Shown here one piece after another: positions 28,288 through 36,869 of a DNA stretch of 64,000 nt. Position numbers and translations under genes: made by a program. Position 1 is the first letter of the stretch, and every line of letters begins with the position of its first letter. The notes beneath the pieces were generated by a model. That model made no database searches. It was not told the origin of the DNA and saw only the letters and a list, made by a program, of their open reading frames with translations. The stretch covers positions 206,610 through 270,609 of the forward strand of contig NZ_VZQQ01000009.1 in NCBI RefSeq assembly GCF_014397785.1, given 5' to 3'. Origin of the DNA: Paraburkholderia podalyriae. Lineage in GTDB: Bacteria > Pseudomonadota > Gammaproteobacteria > Burkholderiales > Burkholderiaceae.

Positions 28288-28747
28288 TCGGATTCCTTTT
28301 TAGTTACCTTTTTAACAAGGACCTTAATCAGATTCGAACGAAACGTGTCTCTCGGCCAATCTTGCTGTTGATCAGCCGTGTTACTCTGCAACCACCACAC
28401 GAAAAGAATGGGCTGTCCGTTAGCGTTTGTCAATTAATCGCAAGGCCAGCTAACCGCCTGCCGCGCGTCAGGTAATCGAACCGATCGATGCTGCATTGCC
28501 GAATTTCGTTGAATGCGCGAATTAACTCGATTGCCCGTGTGTCATATGACACGCGATGCACGCATCTGGATTGCTCGCATCGATAAGTCGCATTCGATAT
28601 CGATGATTTAATAATGATGCGATGTGACGCATCGCCAATGTGGTTTCTTCAAATGATAGGGAATCGCCGAGACATGCTGAACCAGTGGTCGTTGAACACT
28701 ACTGAGAAACACGTCTTTGTGAATTTTCTGACGGGAAGACTACTCAA
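28288..28747. other. arc operon promoter region with several palindromes
   Basis: 460 bp between arcD (start 28287) and the end of the sensor kinase gene. GTGTCATATGACAC at 28539-28552 is a perfect 14-base palindrome, and GATGCG-N6-CGCATC at 28616-28633 is another inverted repeat. I saw no clear FNR/ANR box (TTGAT-N4-ATCAA). No gene is supported. Confidence 0.5.
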
Positions 28748-30091
28748 CTACGACTCGCGCAACTTCCGCAACGTCAACCGCGCTTCGAGACCGCCGCCGA
28801 CCCGGTTGTGCAGCGTAAGCGTCGCGTCCATCGCGAGCGCGAGTTGGCGCGCGATCGCGAGCCCCAGACCCGTGCCACCCGTTTGACGATTGCGCGACCC
28901 TTCGAGTCGAACGAACGGCTCGAACACCGTCTCCAGCGACTCGGCCGGAATGCCGGGACCGCGATCGAGCACCGACACGGTGGCCTCACCGTCGTGCAAC
29001 GCGCCGATCTCGATCTGCGCGGCGCCGCCGAACTTCAGCGCGTTATCGACAAGATTGCCGACGACGCGCTTCAATGCCTGCGGACGCATCGTCAATGACT
29101 GACCGAAGTGGCCCTGCAGCGACACTTGCTGACCCGCGTCGACGTAATCGCAGACGAGGCTGTCGAACAGCGCATCGGGGTCGATGCGGCGCGGCATCTC
29201 AGTCGTGCCATGCATCGTGCGCGCATACGTCACCCCTTCCTTGACCAGCGCTTCCATTTCCCGCAGATCCTGGCGCAGCTTCGCGGCTTCGCTCTGGTGG
29301 TCCATCGTGTCGACGCGCAGGCGCATGCGCGTTATCGGCGTCTGCAGATCGTGCGAAATCGCCGCGAGAATCTGCATGCGCTCGGCCATGTATGTGGCGA
29401 TCCGGTCCTGCATCGCATTGAACGCGCGCGCGGCGCGCGCCACTTCGGATGGACCGGCTTCGGGCAGACGCGCGGCCTTCAGGTCGGGGCCGAGCGTGTC
29501 GGCTGCGACTGCGAGTTGATTGAGCGGACGCGTTGCGAGCCGCACCGCGAGCCAGCAGCAGGCGCCGAGCACGAGCAACTGCAGCGTCAGCACGAGCGGC
29601 AGCCAGCGCGACAATGGTGCGCCAGGCATCGGCCGCAGGTCGATGGTGAGCGGCATGCCATCGCTCAGTTTCAGGTGCACCTGCAGACGCTCGCGATCGC
29701 CGGGCACCGCGTTGACGGTCAACGGATAACGCCTGCCGATGCCGTCGCCGATCGATTGCGCGACGCGCGCCGACAGGCTTGCGTCGACCGGCGCGCCGGG
29801 CACGCCCGGGCCTAGCACGAACTCGTAGCTGCGCCGCGCGAGGCGCGGCAGCCACTGGGCGCGCTCGTCGGGCGGCAGATGATCGAGCAGCGCGACCGAG
29901 CTCGCCACCTCGCGCTCGATGTAGCCCATCATGATGTTGGTCATCGTCTGGTCGCGCTCGGTCATCGTGAGCCAGAACGACAGCGCCTGCGCGAGTGCGA
30001 GCCCGACGAACAAAATCACCGCGAGCCGCGCGAACAACGAGCGCGGCCAATGCGGCCAGCGCAGCAACGACGGTGACGGCGATGCGCTCAC
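28748..30091 (-). CDS. sensor histidine kinase
   Basis: This 447-residue membrane kinase has two spans (about 17-42 and 165-187) flanking a periplasmic sensor of about 120 residues. A HAMP segment follows, then the H-box AAISHDLQTPITRMRLRVD (phospho-His near 246), the N-box NLVDNALKFGG, and the G-boxes DRGPGIP and GGTGLGLAIA. It is an EnvZ/RstB-type kinase. Its start overlaps the stop of the response-regulator gene as ATGA (30088-30091), so they form a translationally coupled pair with the regulator first. The signal sensed is unknown. Confidence 0.93.
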   Translation of the reverse strand: MSASPSPSLLRWPHWPRSLFARLAVILFVGLALAQALSFWLTMTERDQTMTNIMMGYIEREVASSVALLDHLPPDERAQWLPRLARRSYEFVLGPGVPGAPVDASLSARVAQSIGDGIGRRYPLTVNAVPGDRERLQVHLKLSDGMPLTIDLRPMPGAPLSRWLPLVLTLQLLVLGACCWLAVRLATRPLNQLAVAADTLGPDLKAARLPEAGPSEVARAARAFNAMQDRIATYMAERMQILAAISHDLQTPITRMRLRVDTMDHQSEAAKLRQDLREMEALVKEGVTYARTMHGTTEMPRRIDPDALFDSLVCDYVDAGQQVSLQGHFGQSLTMRPQALKRVVGNLVDNALKFGGAAQIEIGALHDGEATVSVLDRGPGIPAESLETVFEPFVRLEGSRNRQTGGTGLGLAIARQLALAMDATLTLHNRVGGGLEARLTLRKLRES

Positions 30092-30828
30092 TCCAGATCT
30101 CCGGTCGCGGTCACGACCGCCGAAAACACATAGCCCTCACTGCGCAGCGTCTTGATGTAGCGCGGCTCGCGCGCGCCGTCCCGCAGGCGTTGCCGCAGGC
30201 GGCTCACCATCAGATCGATCGACCGGTCGAACGGATCGGCCTGGCGTCCCTGGGTGAGGTTCAGCAACTGGTCGCGCGTGAGCACGCGCTGCGGATGATC
30301 GAGAAACACGCGCAACAGACGGTACTCCGCGCCGCTCAACGCGACCTCGGTGCCGTCCGCATCGAGCAGATGGCGCGCGGTCGTGTCGAGCCGCCAGTCG
30401 CCGAAGCAAAGCATCGGCGCCGATTCGGTCACCTCCATGCCGGGCGGCAGCATGCGCGCGCGGCGCAGCACCGAGCGGATTCGCGCGAGCAGCTCGCGCG
30501 CGGCGAACGGTTTGGTCAGGTAATCGTCGGCACCCATTTCGAGGCCGACGATGCGGTCCGCTTCCTCGCTACGCGCGGTCAGCATCAGGATCGGTACGGT
30601 GCGGAACTTGCCCGAGCGCAGTTCGCGGCACAGCACGAGGCCGTCTTCGCCGGGCAGCATCAGGTCGAGCACGATCAGGTCGGGTGCGCCGTTCTCGAGC
30701 GCGGCGCGCATCTGGCGCCCATTGGCCGCGAGCGAAACGCGCACGCCGTTTTTCTCGAGGTATGCCGCGAGCAGTTCGCGGATGCCGCGATCATCATCGA
30801 CGATCAGTACGTGGTCGGAGGTTTCCAT
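30088..30828 (-). CDS. OmpR-family response regulator
   Basis: This 246-residue regulator has a receiver domain (DHVLIVDDDRGIRELLAAYL, phospho-acceptor Asp in LIVLDLMLPGEDG near 55, Lys in DDYLTKPF) and a C-terminal OmpR-type winged helix (ALSGAEYRLLRVFLDHPQRV, DQLLNLTQGRQADPFDRSID, VSRLRQRLRDG). It is the partner of the kinase encoded immediately downstream. Targets are unknown. Confidence 0.94.
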   Translation of the reverse strand: METSDHVLIVDDDRGIRELLAAYLEKNGVRVSLAANGRQMRAALENGAPDLIVLDLMLPGEDGLVLCRELRSGKFRTVPILMLTARSEEADRIVGLEMGADDYLTKPFAARELLARIRSVLRRARMLPPGMEVTESAPMLCFGDWRLDTTARHLLDADGTEVALSGAEYRLLRVFLDHPQRVLTRDQLLNLTQGRQADPFDRSIDLMVSRLRQRLRDGAREPRYIKTLRSEGYVFSAVVTATGDLE

Positions 30829-30835
30829 CGACGGA

Positions 30836-30958
30836 TTATCTGCCGCGGCGTTTGAGGTGCACGCCGCTCGATTGGATCAATGAACACTGCAACGGATGCC
30901 CGAGTTCGGCAGCGAAACCACCCGCGACGAACAGAGCGATGGCAAAGAGGCGTTTCAT
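30836..30958 (-). CDS. possible 40-residue secreted or membrane peptide
   Basis: An ATG at 30958 overlaps the stop of the GFA-family gene (ATGA, 30955-30958) and opens a 40-codon frame whose first half is hydrophobic (MKRLFAIALFVAGGFAA), like a signal or anchor. The rest is short and basic. It ends 7 bp before the response-regulator start region. Coupling and hydrophobic start support it, but it is short and I recognise no relative. Confidence 0.35.
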   Translation of the reverse strand: MKRLFAIALFVAGGFAAELGHPLQCSLIQSSGVHLKRRGR

Positions 30959-31326
30959 GCGTCCTCCAGCACGGAAAGACTCGCGCCGTCGGCCACGCCG
31001 GCTTCGAGTGCATACGGATCGACCCCTTCGAGGCAGCCGATATTGACGCGCCATTGCTGCGGATCCGTGCGCGTCTGATGAAAAGGATAGATGCCGCAAT
31101 GCTTGCAGAAATAGTGCTTCGCGACCTGGGTGTTGAACTGGTACAGCGTCAGCGCATCCTCACCACTCAGGATCTTCAACTGCCTGGCGGGAAAGCGCGG
31201 CGTCATCAGCGCGCCCTTGCGGCGGCACAGGCTGCAGTTGCAACGACCGGCCGGAGCGATTTCGGTGCGAACTTCGAACTTGACGGCCCCGCAGTGACAG
31301 GACCCTTGCAGCAACTCGGCGCTCAT
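30955..31326 (-). CDS. GFA-family (CENP-V/GFA fold) zinc protein
   Basis: This 123-residue protein of the glutathione-dependent formaldehyde-activating (GFA) fold carries the zinc-site cysteines in GSCHCGAVKF (near 8-17), CNCSLCRRKGAL (near 33-44) and YFCKHCGIYPF (near 91-101). The family name comes from Gfa, which joins formaldehyde to glutathione, but most small members have no shown activity. A perfect 10-base inverted repeat sits 62 bp upstream of the start (31388-31420). Confidence 0.9.
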   Translation of the reverse strand: MSAELLQGSCHCGAVKFEVRTEIAPAGRCNCSLCRRKGALMTPRFPARQLKILSGEDALTLYQFNTQVAKHYFCKHCGIYPFHQTRTDPQQWRVNIGCLEGVDPYALEAGVADGASLSVLEDA

Positions 31327-31875
31327 GATGCTCTCCGTGTTTTGACGATGCCTGCTTTATAGCCCGGTTCATCAGTCGAATTATGTCGTAATGTATCCGG
31401 CCGCCGAGACGATACATTACATTGCAATCAACCCGTGGCGATTAGCGCAAGCCGAAACAGCGAAGACAAACGCGCGAATTGGCATTCGAGCGGCACGCGC
31501 TAACGGATAACGCAGGTTGCTTCATGCCGCATGCATTGTCGTGTTTCCCCTGCAAAGATACTCCGCTTATCCATGAGCACGTATGCGGCGCCGCCCGGCG
31601 CGCCAGCCGGCCCTGCTACACGCTGTTTTTGACCCTGGCATGACAACCGACTTTCTTTATTCCGCCTGATTGGCGCAAGTTCGGTGAATCAAGTTGAAGA
31701 CGCTTGACTTTTAAGCACTGCCCACTTCCAATACCGATGGTGCAGTGCGATGTTTCGCCTTTGAAACGCGCTGCACGTCATTCGGTAGTTCAAAGCATCG
31801 GCCAGCAGTTCATTCGTCCGCCGTGCATGCGGCGTCAGCTCGCAAAATGGAGCACTCCTCGCTACAGGAGTCGTC
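31327..31875. other. 549 bp divergent intergenic region
   Basis: No gene is supported. The region separates the GFA-family gene (minus) from the patatin gene (plus) and must hold both promoters. Its one clear element is the inverted repeat at 31388-31420. Confidence 0.55.
31388..31420. promoter_or_regulatory. 10-bp perfect inverted repeat, likely operator
   Basis: GTAATGTATC (31388-31397) and GATACATTAC (31411-31420) are perfect inverted copies 13 bases apart, 62 bp before the GFA-family start. The arms resemble TetR/AcrR-type operator halves, but no such regulator is encoded next to it. Confidence 0.6.
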
Positions 31876-32919
31876 TTGGCTGCAACGAAAACCCAACCCC
31901 CGCGCCGCGAACCGGCCCTCATCGACCTCGCGTTGCAAGGCGGCGGTTCGCACGGTGCTTTTACATGGGGCGTCCTCGACCGTTTGCTCGAAGAGTCGTG
32001 GCTGCAGATCGAAGGCATATCGGGTACGTCGGCCGGCGCGATGAACGCCGCGGTGCTGGTGAGCGGCTATCGGGTCAACGGCGCGGCCGGCGCGCGCGCC
32101 GCGCTCGAAGCGTTCTGGCGACGCGTGTTCGAAGCGTCGGTGTTGAGCCCGTTTCGCCGCAGCCCACTCGACGTGATGATGGGCCGCTGGACTCTCGACT
32201 TCTCGCCGCTCTTCATTGCGATGGACCTCGCGGCGCGCCTGTTTTCTCCATACGACCTGAATCCGCGCGGCGTGCATCCGCTGGCGAAGATCCTGCAGGA
32301 CTCCATCGACTTCGCGCATCTGCGCGACTCGCCGATCAAGCTGTTCATCACCGCGACGCAAGTGCGCACGGGCCAGGCGCGCGTGTTTCGCAATGCCGAC
32401 CTGACACCCGACGTGCTGCTCGCCTCCGGCTGTCTGCCCACGCTGTTCCAGGCCGTCCAGATCGACGGTGAAGACTACTGGGACGGCGGCTATGCCGGTA
32501 ATCCGACCATCACGCCGCTGGTGCGCGAATGCGCGTCGAGCGATACGCTGCTAATCCAGGTCAATCCCGTCGAGCGCAAGGAAACGCCGCGCACCGCGCG
32601 CGACATCATTAGCCGCCTGAACGAGGTCGCCTTCAACTCGCCGCTGCTGAAAGAGCTGCGCATGATCGCGCTGCTGCGGCGCGCGGCGGACGCCGGCAGC
32701 GATGAAGGCCGCCATTGGGCGGCGATGCGCATCCATCGGATCTCCAGCGAGTTGATGACCGAGCTCGGCTACTCGTCGAAGCTGAACGCCGAGTGGAGCT
32801 TTCTGACGATGCTGCGCGACGAAGGGCGGCGTGCCGCGGACACGTTCCTCACCGAGCACGGCGATTCGATCGGCGTGCGCTCCTCGCTCGATCTCGACAC
32901 GTTGCTCGACGGAGTCTGA
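31876..32919 (+). CDS. patatin-like phospholipase
   Basis: This 347-residue protein starts at TTG 31876, five bases after AGGAG; no better start was seen. It has the patatin Ser-Asp dyad: the oxyanion loop LQGGGSHGAFTWGVLD, the nucleophile in GTSAGAMNAA (near residue 56) and the Asp in DGGYAGNP (near 206). Such enzymes are lipid acyl hydrolases; in many bacteria they act on storage or membrane lipids. There is no signal peptide. It is two bases from the GntP permease gene and likely co-transcribed. Confidence 0.92.
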   Translation: MAATKTQPPRREPALIDLALQGGGSHGAFTWGVLDRLLEESWLQIEGISGTSAGAMNAAVLVSGYRVNGAAGARAALEAFWRRVFEASVLSPFRRSPLDVMMGRWTLDFSPLFIAMDLAARLFSPYDLNPRGVHPLAKILQDSIDFAHLRDSPIKLFITATQVRTGQARVFRNADLTPDVLLASGCLPTLFQAVQIDGEDYWDGGYAGNPTITPLVRECASSDTLLIQVNPVERKETPRTARDIISRLNEVAFNSPLLKELRMIALLRRAADAGSDEGRHWAAMRIHRISSELMTELGYSSKLNAEWSFLTMLRDEGRRAADTFLTEHGDSIGVRSSLDLDTLLDGV

Positions 32920-32921
32920 CC

Positions 32922-34418
32922 ATGGACGTCATCACCCTGTCACCGCTCGCGATCGGTCTCGGGCTCTTTGGCATGCTCGCGAGTCTCGCGCTGCTGATCG
33001 GTCTCGCGTATCGCGGCTGGACCGTACTGCTGCTCGCGCCGTTCGCCGCGATGCTGGCCGCCGCGATTTCGGGTGAACCGATTCTGGCGCACTGGACGCA
33101 GACCTTCATGCTCAGCACCGCGCGTTTTCTCGCGCAGTTCTTTCCGTTGTTCCTGCTCGGCGCGCTGTTCGGCAAGCTGATGGAAGACAGCGGCTCCGTG
33201 AAGGCGATCGCCAGTTACATGACGGCGAAGCTTGGCGCCCATCGGGCGATTCTCGCCGTCGTGATCGGTGGCGCGCTCGTCACCTATGGCGGTGTCAGCC
33301 TCTTCGTCGCGTTCTTCGTGCTCGCGCCGATGGCCACCGCACTCTTCGAGGCCGCGAATATTCCGCGCCGTCTGATGCCGGCCGCGATCGCGCTCGGCAC
33401 GTCGACCTTCACGATGTCCGCGCTGCCCGGCACGCCGGCGATCCAGAACGCGATCCCAATGCCGTTCTTTGGTACGACGCCGTTTGCCGCGCCCGGGCTC
33501 GGCATCATCGCGAGCATTGTGATGGTCGCGTTCGGGCTTTGGTGGTTGTCCTTGCAGCAAGCGCGCGCGAGGGCGGCCAACGAAGGGTTCGACGAATTGA
33601 ACAGCGCGGCGAAATTCACCAGGGTGCCGGCCAGCGACAACCTCGTGCGCGAGCGCGCAAGCGTATCGCAGAGTTTCGATCCGGAAGAAGCGAAGCGCGG
33701 GCATGTCAGCGAGGATCTGCCGTCGTTCGGCGTCGCGCTCGCGCCGCTCGTGCTCGTCGTGCTGACGAACTTCGTGATGAACGTGATCGTGCTGCCGCGC
33801 ATCGACGCGGACTACCTGGCCGACGTCCGTTGGGGTGAGACGTCGCTTGGAGCGGTCGCCGGTGTGTGGGGCGTGTGCGTGGCGCTCATCGTCGCGATCG
33901 TCGTACTCGTGCTGCTCAATCGGCGCCGCCTGCCGGCGCTGCGCGAGACGATCGATGCAGGCGCGAATGCATCGGTGCTGCCGGTGCTGAGCGTCGGCAG
34001 TCTGGTCGGCTATGGCGCGGTGATCGCCGCGCTGCCCGCGTTCGCGCTCGTGCGCGAATGGGTGCTCAGCATCGGCGGTGGCCCGCTCGTATCGCTCGCG
34101 GTCGCGGCCAATCTGCTCGCGGCGTTGACCGGTTCGGCCTCCGGCGGTCTCACCATCGCGCTCGATGCGCTTGGCAGCACCTATCTGCAACTGGCCACGC
34201 AGTACGGCATCGACCCGGCGCTGCTGCATCGGGTCGCCGTGATTTCCTCTGGCACACTCGACAGCCTGCCGCATAACGGCGCGGTCGTGACGCTGCTCGC
34301 CGTGTGCGGTTCGACGCACCGCGAAAGCTATCGCGACATCGTGATCGTCGGGATTCTCGGCGCGTTGCTCGCACTGGTGGTGGTTATCGTGCTGGGCTCG
34401 CTGGTCGGTTCGTTCTGA
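32922..34418 (+). CDS. GntP-family permease
   Basis: About 498 residues from ATG 32922, just after the patatin stop. It is a membrane carrier of the GntP/citrate-H+ symporter superfamily with about 12-14 spans. ALVTYGGVSLFVAFFVLAPM, LGTSTFTMSALPGTPAIQNA and SSGTLDSLPHNGAVVTLLAV are conserved segments of the gluconate/hydroxy-acid group. Members next to lipid or hydroxybutyrate genes often carry small hydroxy acids; a link to patatin products is only a guess. The longer frame upstream lies within the patatin gene. Confidence 0.9.
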   Translation: MDVITLSPLAIGLGLFGMLASLALLIGLAYRGWTVLLLAPFAAMLAAAISGEPILAHWTQTFMLSTARFLAQFFPLFLLGALFGKLMEDSGSVKAIASYMTAKLGAHRAILAVVIGGALVTYGGVSLFVAFFVLAPMATALFEAANIPRRLMPAAIALGTSTFTMSALPGTPAIQNAIPMPFFGTTPFAAPGLGIIASIVMVAFGLWWLSLQQARARAANEGFDELNSAAKFTRVPASDNLVRERASVSQSFDPEEAKRGHVSEDLPSFGVALAPLVLVVLTNFVMNVIVLPRIDADYLADVRWGETSLGAVAGVWGVCVALIVAIVVLVLLNRRRLPALRETIDAGANASVLPVLSVGSLVGYGAVIAALPAFALVREWVLSIGGGPLVSLAVAANLLAALTGSASGGLTIALDALGSTYLQLATQYGIDPALLHRVAVISSGTLDSLPHNGAVVTLLAVCGSTHRESYRDIVIVGILGALLALVVVIVLGSLVGSF

Positions 34419-34453
34419 GCGTTCCGAGCGTCTGAAGTAATGGCCGGCTCACT

Positions 34454-35866
34454 TCACGCCGCCGCGCGGGCCGCGTTCATCCGGCCGAACACGAACTGCC
34501 CCAGATACCAGACCAGCTCGGTATTGGCGAAGATCGCATCTTCGGTGACCGTCGACGGTTCAAGCTTCATCCGACGCAGCATCAGCTTGCCTTCGCGCGA
34601 CGTCGTCCACGCATGCATCAGTTCCTTGCGCGTCTTCGCATCGGCGGCGTTGAAATGGTCGCGACCCTTGCGCGAGTCCTCGTTCATGCGCGCGCGCACT
34701 GCTTCTTCGCGCGTCGCAATGCTGTGCGCCACGGTCGTTCTCGTTTCGGCCTTGACCGCCTGTTCCTGCGCTTCGTCGGCGAGCAGTTTGGCCTGCACGT
34801 CGACCATCGTGCGCTCGGCGTCCGAGATCTTCCAGTTGTCGCGTAGCGCGCGCATCAGATAGCCGGCGGGACTCTTCTTGACCTGGCCGCGCTTGATTCT
34901 GAAGCGCGTATATTCGACGGCTTGCTGGATGCGTTCGTCGGTCCAGAGCTCGCGGCTCTCCGAAATCTCGCTGAACTGTTTGGTCGACAGCCCGAATTCG
35001 TCGGTGAGAATCTTGTACAGATGGCTCGCGTCCGCGAGGCTGGCGAGTACCGCGTCGGCGGTATCCTTGCGCTTGAGCAGGAAGCGGATGCGGTCGATTT
35101 TCTTCGACACCGTCGATGCAGTCCGCGTCTCGTACGACAACTCGACGTCCGACACTTCGTTGATTTCGCGCACCGCCGGCTCGAGCCAATCGCGTTTGAA
35201 GTATTTGAAGATGGCCGCGTTCGCGCCCATTTTGCCAGGCCAGTTGCGCATTTCCTCGAGCTGGATCCAGTCGGTGCGTCCCGCTGGCACATGCGGCAAG
35301 ACCTTGTCATAGATCGCGCGCGCGAGACTGCGCGTGAACGCGGTGGAAATGCGCAAGCTCAGCCAGTGCGATTTCTGCGGATCGCGGATATGCGGCACGA
35401 GCCGCGGATGGACGTCGAAACGCATACGTCCGCGATGAAAGCCGACCATGCCGATCAACTGGACCTGCACCCACAGATCGTCTTCATTCGGATCGCGGTT
35501 CGCGGGCGTATTCGTCACGCGGACTTTTGCGTTCTGCGCTTCGTCGGCGATCGTGCGCAAATGCTTCAGGTTGCGGCTGTCATAACGCATCAGCCACTTG
35601 AAGTAGTTGAGTTCGACGTCGTACTGATCGCGCTGCTCGGGCTCCTGCGCGACGATGAAGTACGCGGCATCGAGAAAGCGCCGCGCCGGCAGCCCCATGT
35701 TGACAATTTCAGTGAAGAAATCGTTGCGCTGATAACCGATCTCGCGATTGGCCTCGTTGATGCGCAGTCCCTGATCGAACATGTCTTCGAACAGCGCGAG
35801 CGCCATCTGGCGTGACGTCGCTTTCGACCTGCCCTCTTCCGGATTGTCCGCGGCCATGTTCTTCAT
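34454..35866 (-). CDS. repA: replication initiator RepA of the secondary replicon
   Basis: This 470-residue initiator is of the iteron-binding type found on second chromosomes and megaplasmids of Burkholderiaceae. The sequence is soluble and basic, with segments WLMRYDSRNLKHLRTIADEA, FHRGRMRFDVHPRLVPHIRD and KSPAGYLMRALRDNWKISDA that fit a winged-helix initiator with a helical tail. It should bind the GCACAA-N3-ACCTCACC iterons that lie next to it (35902-36730) and load the replication machinery. It is divergent from parAB across the origin. An inverted pair of half-iterons 36-64 bp upstream of its start suggests self-repression. Confidence 0.85.
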   Translation of the reverse strand: MKNMAADNPEEGRSKATSRQMALALFEDMFDQGLRINEANREIGYQRNDFFTEIVNMGLPARRFLDAAYFIVAQEPEQRDQYDVELNYFKWLMRYDSRNLKHLRTIADEAQNAKVRVTNTPANRDPNEDDLWVQVQLIGMVGFHRGRMRFDVHPRLVPHIRDPQKSHWLSLRISTAFTRSLARAIYDKVLPHVPAGRTDWIQLEEMRNWPGKMGANAAIFKYFKRDWLEPAVREINEVSDVELSYETRTASTVSKKIDRIRFLLKRKDTADAVLASLADASHLYKILTDEFGLSTKQFSEISESRELWTDERIQQAVEYTRFRIKRGQVKKSPAGYLMRALRDNWKISDAERTMVDVQAKLLADEAQEQAVKAETRTTVAHSIATREEAVRARMNEDSRKGRDHFNAADAKTRKELMHAWTTSREGKLMLRRMKLEPSTVTEDAIFANTELVWYLGQFVFGRMNAARAAA

Positions 35867-35901
35867 CCACTTTTTCGCTCACGGGACTGTAAGCATGCAG
35901 T

Positions 35902-35930
35902 GGTGAGCTGTCAACACACAGAACCTCACC
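35902..35930. promoter_or_regulatory. inverted half-iterons at the repA promoter
   Basis: GGTGAG (35902-35907) and CTCACC (35925-35930) face each other 17 bases apart, 36 bp before the repA start. The right arm belongs to an iteron. Iteron plasmids commonly use such an inverted pair as the operator for Rep dimers, so this is the likely autoregulatory site. Confidence 0.6.
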
Positions 35931-36233
35931 ATCAACGGGGCCGCAAGCGAAGCGTCGTTTCACTTCTGTTCCTCGATTTCGCACACAGAACCTCACCATG
36001 TACACAACGAACCTCACCTTTTAAGAGGCGCTCCGTGCGCCAAGTCCTTGTGCCGCGGCACTTCCAACCTCATTTCCGCGCTGATGCACAACCCACCTCA
36101 CCTTTGCGATTCGAGGCACAGTCAAGCATAGCGAACCGCACCTTGCTGGGGAATTGGTCTCACCTTGCTGCACAACCAGCCGCACCTCTGAACACACAGA
36201 ACCTCACCTTGAGCACAACGCACCTCACCTTTG
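35914..36233 (+). repeat. iteron cluster 1 (plus orientation)
   Basis: Clear ACCTCACC cores lie at 35923-35930, 35990-35997, 36011-36018, 36095-36102, 36201-36208 and 36222-36229. Diverged copies are at 36135-36142 (ACCGCACC), 36157-36164 and 36179-36186. Most are preceded by CACACAGA or GCACAA plus three bases, and many are followed by TTTG or TTG. Spacings are irregular, unlike strictly phased plasmid iterons. Confidence 0.88.
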
Positions 36234-36362
36234 AACATTCAAGTGGTTGAATTGATTGATGATCGTATCTGCATGTTGGTTTGTCGGTTTGCTCTCGTTT
36301 TAAAAAAACCTACTAACTGAGATCAACAAATAAATGCTGATCGAGATGGCGCAGCGCAGCAT

Positions 36363-36730
36363 GGTGAGGTTGATTGTGCGACGCTTAGAGGAAGCTACCG
36401 CATTGGCGTGGCTCAAAGGTGAGGTTGGTTGTGCTTCAACTGTGATGGATTCCATTTGGTGCTGCAACATGGCCTTGGTTTATCGGTCCAGCGCGAAGCA
36501 TTGCGGCTTTTGTAGGTGAGGTTCATTGTGCTACTGCGCCCTCACTGAGCTGTACCTTCGCAGGGAAGTCGCGAAACTCCGATAATGGTGAGGTTCCTTG
36601 TGCCGGATGTCGCCGTGCCGTCCTTATCGAACCGGGGAAGTGCACAAATGACCTCACCATGTGCCGGGAATTTAAGCAGACTTGTCGATTTCGCAGCCGG
36701 GGTCGCGGACAAAGGTGAGGTCATTTGTGC
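36363..36730 (-). repeat. iteron cluster 2 (mostly minus orientation)
   Basis: GGTGAGGT cores lie at 36363-36370, 36418-36425, 36515-36522, 36587-36594 and 36714-36721, each followed by three bases and TTGTGC, the complement of the cluster 1 consensus. One plus-oriented copy lies at 36651-36658. It forms an exact 17-base inverted pair with the last minus copy: GCACAAATGACCTCACC at 36642-36658 against 36714-36730. Confidence 0.88.
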
Positions 36731-36869
36731 TCTCACGTACGCTGGACGAGCGACAGGTGCTCAATTTCCACTGCGGCTCCTGCGACCGAAACGGTCCGTC
36801 AGTACGAAAATTCGGAGAAATCAGCGTAAAAACAATAATTTAATAAGCTATTTTCAAGTATTTCCTGTA

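Noticed and set aside
28288..28747. FNR/ANR box before arcD
   Set aside because: TTGAT-like halves occur but none with correct partner and spacing.
32940..34319. 459-codon minus-strand frame opposite the GntP permease
   Set aside because: Composition is dominated by Arg, His, Glu and Gln with no motif; the plus strand encodes a clear membrane protein.
35914..36730. CRISPR array
   Set aside because: The repeats are short, irregularly spaced and occur in both orientations, so they are iterons; no cas genes are present.
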